The notes below the pieces were generated by a model. The model saw only the letters and a program-made list of their open reading frames with translations. It was not told the origin of the DNA and did not search any database. From positions 95,121,740-95,185,739 of the forward strand of contig OW804095.1 in NCBI GenBank assembly GCA_942159475.1: a DNA stretch of 64,000 nucleotides, read 5' to 3'. Source of the DNA: Sthenelais limicola (lineage: Eukaryota; Annelida; Polychaeta; Phyllodocida; Sigalionidae). The position numbers and the translations under genes are program-made. Positions 12,508 through 23,200 of the stretch are shown one piece after another; within the stretch, counting starts at the first letter, position 1; the number at the start of each line of letters is the position of its first letter.

Positions 12508-12850
12508 ATGGGCCAAAGTCAAAAAAAATGTACAAATGGCCATATTTCACATGAAATTTTGACATTTTTTCAAACGCAGTTTAGAATACTATTCTGAATA
12601 GCCCATAACTTTCTGCATTTGGGGAAAAAATTGCCTGTTGATAGCTAAAACAGCTAAATTAGGAGAACGATTTGAATTTTGACCCCTTCAAACCCTCTTT
12701 TTGAAGCTCAGTATTGGAAAATTCTAAGGAAAAATAATGTTTAAATAAAATATTATTGCCCAAAATTTATATTTTCGACTTACAGGACAATTTACAACAG
12801 GATATAAACTACTTCTGTATGCTCAATATTCTTTGTATAGACGCAGTCAG

Positions 12851-12898
12851 CGTTATGGAAATTATGCGTTACGGAAATTATGCGTTACGGAAGTTATG
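12851..12898 (+). repeat. Three 16-bp CGTTACGGAAATTATG tandem copies
   Basis: Exact 16-bp periodicity: copies at 12851-12866, 12867-12882 and 12883-12898, the first and third each with one substitution. Two further tandem copies lie at 13044-13075, one at 13409-13424, and one inverted at 13226-13240. All lie inside the transposon at 12508-13808. Confidence 0.9.
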
Positions 12899-13043
12899 CA
12901 CCCCTTTGAGGCCCTGTGAAGGCAAAGGCCATGAGCCAGAAATGTATATTTTTTCATGTGTATAGAAGATTTTAATATGTATACATGTGTGAAAGACTTT
13001 TGATGTATGTCTTTAATCATGTGTGTTATTAGCAAAAAATCGG

Positions 13044-13075
13044 CGTTACGGAAATTATTCGTTACGGAAATTATT
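13044..13075 (+). repeat. Two 16-bp CGTTACGGAAATTATT tandem copies
   Basis: Second cluster of the 16-bp motif. It begins the second of the two tandem 177-bp units, whose shared downstream parts include a CATGTGTATAGA block and a GTGTGTTATT block. Confidence 0.9.
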
Positions 13076-13808
13076 TTCCCTATTGAGGGCCAGTGAAAGT
13101 AAATGATATGAGCTAATGTTATATATTTTCTCATGTGTATAGACCATAATTATGTGCATATATGTGCAAAAGTATTTTGCTGTAGGTTGATTACTAGGTG
13201 TGTGTTATTGGAAATGAATCAAAAAGTAATTTCCGTAACGAAAAATGACAAAATCAACTCTTAGACTTGGTGCATTCATTGTGTCTTAGTGTTACTTCTA
13301 ATTCCTTAACTTTTTTTCTCAGATACAGGGGATTGTCTGAACAATTGAATGCACTAGTAGTTATATCATATGAAATGTTTTCAAAAGTTAGAAGGGGGGT
13401 CTTAAAATCGTTACGGAAATTACTGCCCAAATGGCCAAAAATCAAAGCACTGGGAAAAAATAGAAATATCCATAATGCAGTTGTAACAATTTTAGGGACA
13501 GTACTTTAAGACATTCCCTTTTCATTCATTCTATTTTTATGAGAATCTAAGTCATATTTTTTCAGCAGTGGCCATTTCCCTAAAATAAAATGAATTTTTT
13601 AGCACTTTTTGACCCAAATGTACCTTATTTCGGCTTCTAGCTTTGATTTTTCTGTTAATACATAGGCAAAACCATATATGGCCCTTTAGCTTTCATCGAG
13701 CCCCATACACTAAAACCAAAAATGAGAAGAGAAACTAATGATTAAAGAAATTATGGCCTGGCAAAAGCAAAAAACCTGATTTGTACATTTTTTTTGACTT
13801 TGGCCCAT

Positions 13809-16800
13809 TATATATTCAATTGACATAATAATTGCATTATGTCAGTGTAAAAAAATAATCAAAGGCCATGGAGTTTTCAAGCACTGAGGGATGGGAATAG
13901 CAGCCACTGGCATTTCTCAGTAATTATGCCTTTTTATCCAATCCCTCTGATGGAGTCGTAATTCCTATTGAGTTATCACATTCATCACTTGCTGAATCCT
14001 ATATATAATATGTGTACACGTTTTATATTAAACAGAGCCTTTTCATCACGTAGTTTCTAATTCCCCGATTCTGATTAGAAATTACTGGATCTTCCTCCTT
14101 AATGATCCTCTTTCAATATCGTTTAAATAATTGTAGGATTTAAGAGAGGATATGGCTGATTAAAAGGAGGCTCCGCCAACAGGCTAGATACATTTGGGAA
14201 GTGAATGTGAAGGGATGTATTCAATAAGTATTGACAACCGGAATGAAACCATAAAACCACTCATTCCCTCAGGCTCATAATTTGTGCGAAAGGCAAAACT
14301 AGGTTTAAGAATAATTAAATCGATATTAAGATACATACCTCACTGAATGAACAAACTATGGTAAGTACATAATAATATTATATATAATTAATTCCATAAT
14401 AATAGTTGATTAATCTAAAAGCATATTATAAGCTGTGTTCAGTGCACCAGCCGTTTCGAACAATTAGACCTAATTACTCCCATAATTTCTTTTATTATAA
14501 ATTAGATCCACATTATATTTAACGACTACAAAGCCTTAAAGGTTGTAAAACAAGTGCAATGAAACCCTTCCCACCCTTCTCGAGCTCTGGAGTTTAAAGT
14601 CAATCGATCCGCCATTTGACCGGTTGGAGGCGTAATCAATGAACTCTGGGAGGAGCAACCCGGGAACGTTTACGCAGCTGGCGAGAGAACCTGTCACTTC
14701 TTGACCTCCATATTGGATTAAATGAGTGTTTAATAAATGTGTATCTGGTCCTCCCCAGAGTATGTTTCAGCCACTCCTTCAAAGCGGATTTTTACGTGCG
14801 TGTTCAATGATCAAATGCATCAATAAGATTGTGACGAGTTTATGCTAATATACATATAAACTCTCGCAATTTGGTATCCATATAGATATATGATATACCT
14901 ATAACCACGCCACTCGATCATTCTGATTTGTTGTTTGTGTAACACACTAAATTGGAGTTTGTTCGCCGCCACATGCGAGAGGAATTCATCGCTGGCTATG
15001 TTTCAATCAAAGTGAAGCAGAGATTTTAAAGCATATCAGGGACTAAACATGAGACCTCTTCTTGGGGATAGGATTGCACGGATTGACGATTAACGACCAG
15101 CCACAACGTGCTCAGGGTGTTCAAGTGAAAGGTTTAATCCCACACGAGCATCAGACACTCACTCAACTCTGATTTAATGACTCTTGGAAAACCTGCACAC
15201 CTTGAATACGCTTTAAATGGAAAGTTCCACGCCGCTTAAAGGGTGATGATTGTTGTTTATCTCCTACACATATTTTGCATGATTCAAATTGCTTCATTTA
15301 ATTTAAAATGTATTGATAATTTTTCAGGCTTATTGAAGCGAGCCCGAGTCAAAATGTCCTGATTCTTAATTCAGTCATTACATTTTTCGTTCAAACACTT
15401 TACGCTTAATTTGGTAACTGCTAACCTTTTACGTTAGTCCACACATCAAATAACTAGATAGAACATTGTGTGGTGTATGGCTCAATATTTACATCTCATA
15501 GTATTAAACAGAAAACCTAGAGAGTCTACACCTACTTACTTTTCTAGCACGGAAGTGCTTCCTCCTTATAGTAATAGTTCTTTTGACTGTTGTTCTTAAG
15601 TTTGAGCCGAAAGCACTCATTTCTTAGTCATATATCATCGCATTGAAATATCCACATGTTTTATTCCATCTTACTTGGAAGAGAATGCCCAGATTGAATC
15701 ATCTAGCTATGATATTTGAATAGAAAAGTGTTGTAAGGGCAGTCAAGGAGAAAAGTTTCCAATCATTTCAAAGGATTATCATATCCCTGAAATCTGTTAA
15801 AACATGGATGGATGGACAAATGACATCGATGTTGGTTTTTAAGCTAGTCCAGCCAAAGCATATATGCATGATCAACAATCATTCCAATGGATTTTATATG
15901 TTTATCTTCACTGAGACCCAGTAGAGCTAGATATTGTCAATATGCTCAGAAAGAGCCATATTGGGATAATTATATCCCTTCTACATCTGCCATATCACTC
16001 AGAAGCTTTGTCCATGTCCAAATGCAGTATTCATGGAGTAAACTACATGCTGCAGCACCAATGATGGCCAGCCCATTGGTTGGTATCGACCATAAAAATC
16101 TATTAAAAGTTTTCCCGGCTGCATAATTACAATAATGATGATTTGGTGTAATGAAGCGGCAGCTGCACTCTGTCAGAACAGTATTTTGTACTACGGTCCG
16201 AGCGTGGTAGCAGTTCCGTTATACTGTGGCATTTCTTTTTCAACAGAAAACTATAGACCCAGTGTTGTGATTACAACATGTACCCAGTTACCACTAAAAC
16301 GATATCGATAGTACCAATACTTCATTTTAGGATATACCGTAGATACGAAACTTGCTAAAGAATGTAATTCCAAACTGAGGCTTCCAAACCAGCATTGATA
16401 TATCTGCAACGCTTTGTAACTGCATTATGCTGTCTGCACTATTTTTCTCGTGAATACATGTGTCTGGATTCCAAAATTGCCCTTCCTCCATGCGGAAAAC
16501 TAGACGTTTCTCAATTGTATCATATTATCATGATTCTTCAGTACCAACTGTCCTGAAAATCATAGATATTCCACATTTATGTTACGGAGACATTTTTTGC
16601 TGACCTAGTGGGTCTTATTAATTATAATTTATCATTAACGTGTTTATTGCTGTTCAACATATCCCACGGGGTATCCTAAACCTGTCTATTACTATAAAAT
16701 TCTCTATATCATTAACACTCGATCTTTATATCATCGGATAGTGAACTCCAGAACAAGGGTCTGCTATAATATGCGCTTTTTCTCATTCTGTCACTTTTTG

Positions 16801-17296
16801 AAATAAGATATTTCAGAATTATTTCACCTTTGAGTGAGGTCAATACGTACGGCCCATTGAGTTAACATTTAAAGAGCGCAACTCAGTCCTGAGGCTGATA
16901 CGACGGCCGTACGCGTTTCAGGCCTCAGGCTGATATGGAATGAATATAGTTCTCCAACGATGATAGTATTATCGCATATAAATGAGTTGCAAAATTAAAA
17001 AAAAATAACTGAATATGTTTATTAGAGTAATTTACTGCAAAAACATAAGTAAAAGAACAGTGAAGAATTAAATTATTTTGCATTCTAAAATATAGTCCTC
17101 ACGGGTCGTAAAAAAAACAGCGCGTAGAAATACACAAATGCATCATGACGCCCCATGAGGGCATGACTGCCATCATGATGTCAACAAAGACGTTGATGTC
17201 AACCAAGACCAATGTAACTTAATTTTACCAATAATTTTATCATGCTCGAGTACATTTTAATAAGAAACGGAGAAATAGATACAAAAAAATCCGCGT
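13809..17296. other. No gene supported
   Basis: About 3.5 kb of AT-rich DNA without coding or RNA signals. The part at about 14560-14770 is less AT-rich and contains several ATTA-type sites, which could mean regulatory DNA, but nothing in a single sequence proves it. Confidence 0.5.
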
Positions 17297-17377
17297 GACA
17301 TAGCGGGAAATCCGTATCGTCCCTTGGCTTTAATTGGTATACCTCCGCCGCCGGACGATACGTCTTCCCACTATGTC
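17297..17377. repeat. Imperfect inverted repeat, 26-bp and 25-bp arms
   Basis: 17297-17322 (GACATAGCGGGAAATCCGTA then TCGTCC) pairs with 17353-17377, the reverse complement apart from a few changes. A 30-nt AT- and CCG-containing loop separates the arms. Only about 10 bp follow before a second, perfect hairpin. Together they could be the core of a small fold-back element or a structured transcript. Confidence 0.75.
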
Positions 17378-17387
17378 CCTTGGTCAT

Positions 17388-17423
17388 TTTTGTTTTCTCA
17401 GCTATTTATAGCTGAGAAAACAA
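17388..17423. repeat. Perfect 16-bp hairpin, TTTA loop
   Basis: TTTGTTTTCTCAGCTA, then TTTA, then the exact reverse complement TAGCTGAGAAAACAAA. The stem is perfect and the loop is four bases, so it would form a stable hairpin in RNA or a cruciform in DNA. It does not match the histone-mRNA 3' stem-loop consensus. Confidence 0.85.
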
Positions 17424-17787
17424 ATGGGTCACTATGAAATGTGCCAATCACTGATACTGCATCTACATCTTGATAACTTGGTTAACTGTCTGTGAGGTGT
17501 TTAAGCTTAGATGTGACATCAGGTGAGGATGCCATATCTAATCCTTTCAATCAGTCATAGATTTCACACCTAGATGTTATTGAAGGCTGATTGACAGCCT
17601 TTCTAGGTTTAGCCAAGGGAGTTGATTGGCTGTTAGTTAGATGCTTCTTCAACCATGATAGGTCTGCAGAAGGCCCTCCCACCTCCCACACCACCCCTCT
17701 GCCCACAACCCCTTACCTGCCTCAGATGCTCAAATGGACACTGCCAAACACATTTTCTAAATTTTAAAAGTAAGTTACCAACTATTT

Positions 17788-18362
17788 AGCCTAGCCTAGC
17801 CTAGCCTTTTACGACCAACTTTTTTTTACGACCATTTTTTTTTACGACCAACTCTTTTTTTTCTGACCAACTTTTTTTAACGACAATTTTTTTCCGACCA
17901 ACTTTTTTTTAACGACAATTTTTTAACGACAATTTTTTTTCGACAAACTTTTTACGACAACTTTTTTTTTACAACAAACTTTTTTTTACCAACTTTTTTT
18001 AACGACAATTTTTTTACGATCAACTATTTTTTAATGACAATTTTTTTTCGACCAATTTTCTTACAACCAACTTTTTCCGACAAACTTTTTTTAACGACCA
18101 ACTTTTTTTAACGACAATTTTTTCCGACCAACTATTTTTTAACGAAAATTTTTTTTCGACCAACTTTTTACGACATTTTTTTTACCAACTTTTTTTAACG
18201 ACAATTTTTTTACGACCAACTATTTTTTAACGACAATTTTTTTTCGACCAATTTTTGGCGACCAACATTTTTTTTACAACCAACTTTTTTTTAACGACCA
18301 ATTTTTTTTCAACGACCAACTTTTTTTTAACGACAATTTTTTTTCAACCAACTTTTTTTTAC
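17788..18362 (+). repeat. T-tract minisatellite (TTTTTTTACGACCAAC)n
   Basis: Four TAGCC pentamers (about 17788-17807) lead into about 550 bp of alternating T-runs of 5-10 bases and short spacers, mainly ACGACCAAC and AACGACAA variants, at a period of roughly 16-18 bp. Spacer type and T-run length vary, as expected for a slippage-prone minisatellite. No coding potential. T-runs phased slightly beyond a helical turn could affect DNA bending or nucleosome placement (inference). Confidence 0.9.
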
Positions 18363-18632
18363 AGCCCTGGCTATTGCAGAGTTATTCATTATTGGTAACA
18401 GTTACTGAAGTGGAAATAAAAGTCAAGTGTATATAAACCCTAGTCTAGTTGACATTTGTATGTCTTTTGTGCCATATTAGATTTTACCTTCTGGTCTGTG
18501 AGGACTAGTGGAAACTCAGGAGGACTAGTGGATCTTATTTCTACGTAGGTATTTCCCTAAGTTTATCATTTTTCTCCCTTTCTCTACATGTTTCAGAGTT
18601 CATGATTTCAATGGTCCTCAGTGACTGGTCAT

Positions 18633-18655
18633 AAATTCAATTCAATTCAATTCAA
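18633..18655. repeat. (ATTCA)n pentamer run, second copy
   Basis: Same pentamer run and close flanks as 10677-10698, followed by AAGAATTCTTTATTGCAATA. In - strand orientation this would be the 3' tail (TTGAA)n of a retroelement. The decayed - strand LINE C-terminus at 19945-20246 lies 1.3 kb upstream in that orientation, so a shared element with a long 3' UTR is possible but not shown. Confidence 0.5.
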
Positions 18656-18662
18656 GAATTCT

Positions 18663-19263
18663 TTATTGCAATAGATGTCTTTATTGCAATGAGGTGGTCC
18701 AGCATTCTAAATAGACAGGTGTCTAGGGTAGGTCTTCTGCCTGACATCAGACATAAGTAATTGAGGCTGAGAAATCGTTTCCATTGGAAACGCCAGGTAT
18801 ATAAATTAAGTTGACACTAATTGTAATATTAATTAGATAAACCAAATTTAACTTGATAATGTCTTAACTTAGTAATTGTTTTCTTATTACTCCGGTGTTG
18901 TTTGTAAGAACCTTATTTTTCCTTGCGACATCCTCATATATATTATTATGGAAAGAGGGATGATCCAGTCCGCAATAACGGCTGTAATTCCGGGCCCTCC
19001 ATAGGATTACTATAGGAAATTATTAATTACATGACATAATATGTCGGGAAAAAACCTATTGGTACTTTTTGGTGGATTAGGCCCTTAAGCCTCATTTTGC
19101 AAATGAATTAATTTTACCACGCTGGATCTGATGTTACCTTGACAGGTTGAAGAGTTGAGAAGAAGTTAGGTTCGAGAGAGTGGTTAGGGTATGTGCGTGT
19201 GGGGGTTGATATTTATGTTTGTGTATATATACGTGAAATTCACCAAAAAAGCATCATTAATTT
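18663..19263. other. No gene; possible LINE 3' UTR
   Basis: AT-rich noncoding sequence between the pentamer tail and a hairpin at 19264. A duplicated CTTTATTGCAATR segment lies at about 18660-18692. It may be the untranslated part of a - strand retroelement, but no homology could be checked. Confidence 0.35.
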
Positions 19264-19300
19264 AGTGATACCCCAGCAATGTGACAGCTGGGGGATCACT
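19264..19300. repeat. 14-bp hairpin
   Basis: AGTGATACCCCAGC (19264-19277) pairs with GCTGGGGGATCACT (19287-19300), 13 of 14 positions, around a 9-nt loop. A partly palindromic GGTCTCGGACC follows directly. Confidence 0.7.
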
Positions 19301-19944
19301 GGTCTCGGACCAATATAGTATATTTTCTACCCTACCAATGATTCACAAAAATTAGGAGGATAATTTAAGTATTAACTCAATAGTGGTGATAATAGCTGTT
19401 TAAATGAGGACATCAATAATGTCTGAAATCTCAGAATTTATTATTTATGATTTCATTAATCCTAACAGCTTCTGTGAGTGACAGTTCATTCTTTTGTGAG
19501 GGTGAGTTTATGGGTTGTAGGGTATGAGTGATGAGTGATTGAGAGTTGAATGTTTTGTTTATTTATGTATAAAAGTAATGCAAGCATGGACGATTTTTTT
19601 ATTGAGATCACATACAAAGACACAAGGGATTCCTATTTTCTGGTCTTTGTTTAAATAATATAATATAACTCACAGAATCGTTTACTTAGGGAAGTCTTAG
19701 ATACAAAGGAAATGCAGAAGAGAAAAGAGACAGTAAAGAAAGGTTAGAACGAAGAAGGTGATTCCAAGTTATGAGAGCAGGTGAGACGGATGAGGGTGGT
19801 TAGTGATGGGTGGAGTTGCTGCTACAACTGACACAATAGCTACTGAGGCACTTGCACTGTAGGCTAAGTAGCTAATTAAAACTTTGCATGATATAAGATA
19901 TATTGTTAATATATATATAAGGTATATTGTTAATATTGTAACCT

Positions 19945-20246
19945 GGCATTTCGGAGTTTGTTTTTTGGGTGGCCTTAAAGATTTCAAATGTGGGCAGGTC
20001 TCTCAGTTCCCTTGTAAGGCCATTTCAGGGAGTTGCTGTCTTGTATTCTATGCTTCTATGTTATAATAGTTTGTTAGTGCAGCTTTTTGTCAGTACTAGG
20101 GCATCATGCAGTCTTGTTCTTTTGTTTCTTAGTTCAAGGAATTCTATTTTGGTAGATCTTTTATAGGCGAGATTTAGCAGATGGTTCACTCTTCTTTCAT
20201 GAAGAAAGTTGAGTCCACTGATCCGATGCAAGTCCCGGGTGGACAA
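19945..20246 (-). pseudogene. Decayed LINE ORF2 C-terminus (CR1/L2/jockey-like)
   Basis: Read on the - strand from about 20246, the frame gives LHRISGLNFLHERRVNHLLN, then an R-KRTRLHDA stretch, then RSIEYKTATP-stop-NGL, then TRELRDLPTFEIFK. This order (LxERR..HLL, RTR, RSI.Y+.A..WNGL..ELR..PTFE.FK) is the usual C-terminal tail of jockey-superfamily LINE reverse transcriptases. Two in-frame stops interrupt it, one a TGA at 20025-20027 exactly where the conserved Trp of WNGL is expected. The upstream reverse-transcriptase domain is not visible. It is a dead fragment, older than the LINE at 38-39.8 kb judging by its state. Confidence 0.65.
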
Positions 20247-23200
20247 GTCTTTGGGGCATTGCTAACTATATCTTGATTGCTTGTTCAGCATTCACACACA
20301 GCAAATGACAATTAAGAAATGTATCAATAACAATTGGATGCATAGTGAAACCGTACCTCTGTTAAATAAATAATGGTAATTGCAAAAGAGTCATACACGA
20401 TCAAACAATAATCATAATAACTTTAATATATGGAGAAATCGGGGGCATGGGATTGCTAATTAGTGATACTCATATAATTGTAAATTTATTTTTCTACCTT
20501 TATAAATATCTATGTTATTTTATATAAACTATCGTATTTAGGATACACAACGGTTTACACAATCTTGCATGTAATGCATATGGTACTAATAAATAGAAAA
20601 TATTTAATTATCTGTCATAGTTGACAGAGTTGCACATTGGTCTGAGACCAATGCAAACTACATTCTCCAACACTTGGTAAGTTTAACAGTCAATAGCGAA
20701 TTTGTAGTTGCGATTACAATGTTTTAAAATTACCAATCCCTTCAAGTCGGTAAATTATTTTTTCTGCACAATAAATTACAATTTTGTATTCGCAGTCGCA
20801 GGATTAGTAACTACAAGTCTTTTTACTAATTTGGTAGTTGTAGCACCGCGTCTTTTGTTGCAAGCCAATTAACAAGTGCTTAAACATTTACGAATTTTAC
20901 GATCTTGTATTTTTAATATTACAGCAACCCCACACCACCCACACACCCATATGTCTTTCTGGAATTCTCCTGTAGTGCTTTATCATTCTTTCCCGAAACT
21001 GTCACTACCGCATCATTTCTTTGGGAAGTATATATAAGTGGACTACCTCCGTCATTTGGATTGAAGTACTTTAACATAAACCCAGCGAAAAAAAGTCTAA
21101 GAGAGTTATTCAACTAAACTTTTCAGGCTGTGACGACAACAGCATAAAAACGATAATGGTTGGATAACTAAATTTGGGTCCGGTTGGGCTGAAATTATCT
21201 CTAATACCTAGTCAAAATTGGTCACTAAGCAACAATTGCGTTTAAAGGAGCAAGTGTTTTCATGTCCCAACACCAGGTGGTGTCATTCATGAGGTATGTG
21301 ACCGTTTCCATGGTAACGTCCTTGAATCAATCGCGACGATGCTCACGTGAAATATCCCCATGCACGTAATGATACAAATACCGATGGTTTGATCCCCAAA
21401 CTTCACCCTTGGGAGAACCAAGGGCTCAAATGGAGATCCGAAAACTCCCGTCTGGGATATTAATGTGTTAATTTGGGAGCAGTGGGATTTAAAAGCAGGG
21501 CCGTCTTTCCTGTCATAGATTCCAAGCCACGCTTAGTATCATGGGGGCATATGGTATTTTCACTGGTGTGTGACAGCTGTTTAGGCTACAGAGAAAGCGG
21601 CTATATTCTAGAGTTGACCATTTCTAGTGCCCTGCTTCAACACCACTCCCAAATATATACCAAGATATAGCCTATACACGTCCTCTGCACCATATTGGTC
21701 TTCCTGTTACTAACTTCAGCCCACTTGTTGGAAATAATGGTTGCCATGGTTACAAATACTCAATATGAAGGTATATATGTCTGACAGACGGGAACACATA
21801 TTAGAGCATTGGTTTCTAACATGCAAGACTCATTTTAAAGGTAATATGGATGTTTCGATGTTTTTAAATACTCCAGGACTAGACTATTCTTCCAACAGCT
21901 GGACTAATACCAGTGATCCGCTTGGATAATCGTTAGATGCAGGATTCAATTTTATTCAGTGAGTACTGGTGCTAGAATAAAGGAGGATAACCAAGGACCA
22001 ACAACACTTGGGATTGCAATCAAACCTTGGGTCTGATCGTAACATAACTCATTCACGTGCGAATACAATAGCCACCACACTGGGGTTGATAATTCGGGTA
22101 AGCTCAACAAAACAGTTCGCCAAGGACCGTTGTCCCATGTTTAGATGGGGCTATTGATGCGATTGAAGAGGTTTTGATTAACACGCCATTATTCCTCGCA
22201 TGGCTGGTTTGGAACTGGAGATTTGCTTGAGTTGTTACGCAAAGGAGTGAAACCCAAATCTCCATATGGATATGGATTCCTCGAGGGACAGTGGGTGCCA
22301 ATCCAGAGAGCCTATTAGCTCTTCCTAGGATCAACCCACTATTCCATAGTCGATAACAGGTAGGTGGCTCCCATGTCTGCGCTGGCAGATAAAGAGAGAA
22401 AATAATCCATAGAACTCCTTGGCAAATTACACGCCAGGGAGGAGAGTGGAAGATTTGGCGGAGCTGCTGTGGAAGTAATAACGGCCAGAGGCTACAACTA
22501 TATGGTCCGGGATTTAGGCTGATATTTGAGTAATGAAAGGATGATTCCCTAAGACGGACCCCTTTGTGTACGTGTCTAGATGACATATTACATCTGGATA
22601 TAATCTAGAAAATACATTTATATATAGCTAACGCATAAATATGTAGTTAATACCCGTTTTATTTCTATAGAAGATGAACCATATAACATACTGTACATTA
22701 TATACACACCTTATATAATATATGAGGTGTTCCGGGATGACCTGGCATATTATATAGAACAATAATACATGCTTGTAAAAAGAAAAAGAAAAAGCAAGAA
22801 TAAAGCGTAATATTAGCGTAATCTACAGCAGTTCACAGTAAAGATGGAAATACTAGAGAGATCTTCTCCCAAAAGAGTGTTAACTTATACAGGATATCCC
22901 TTCTGTTTCCAGGCATTAAATGTACTAATATCCATTTTCAAATTTCAAATTCTCCCATTTTACGCAAGTTAATCTCAAAAGTTGTTTTTTATCACTTCGT
23001 TCCTCTGTACCTCACTACATATATCCCAAACTTTGCAAATGACCACTTCTGTATTATTGATCACCGCGAGAGAGCTGTTATTGAATGTATTGTAGTAAAT
23101 ATGATTAGCAGGTATTATGGGACGATGTATATATATTAGTTATATATACCTTAATTAATATTCTTGATTAATTAATTATTATTCAAATATTTCTGTTGCC

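Larger units (their letters stand above)
12508..13808. mobile_element. Non-autonomous DNA transposon with 30-bp terminal inverted repeats
   Basis: The two ends are a perfect inverted repeat of 30 bp: 12508-12537 reads ATGGGCCAAAGTC, an A-run and TGTACAAAT, and 13779-13808 is its reverse complement. The 1.3-kb interior has no transposase-like frame, so the element is a MITE or deletion derivative. Inside are two tandem units of about 177 bp (12867 to about 13040 and 13044 to about 13225), each opening with two or more copies of a 16-bp CGTTACGGAAATTATK unit. The target-site duplication is unclear: with ends set at GGGCC the flanks are ATCATAT and ATTATAT (six of seven identical), which is suggestive only. 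Superfamily not assigned. Confidence 0.8.

Noticed and set aside
22104..22586. 160-codon - strand frame as a gene
   Set aside because: No recognisable domain, no exon signals; length is possible by chance in a locally less AT-rich stretch.
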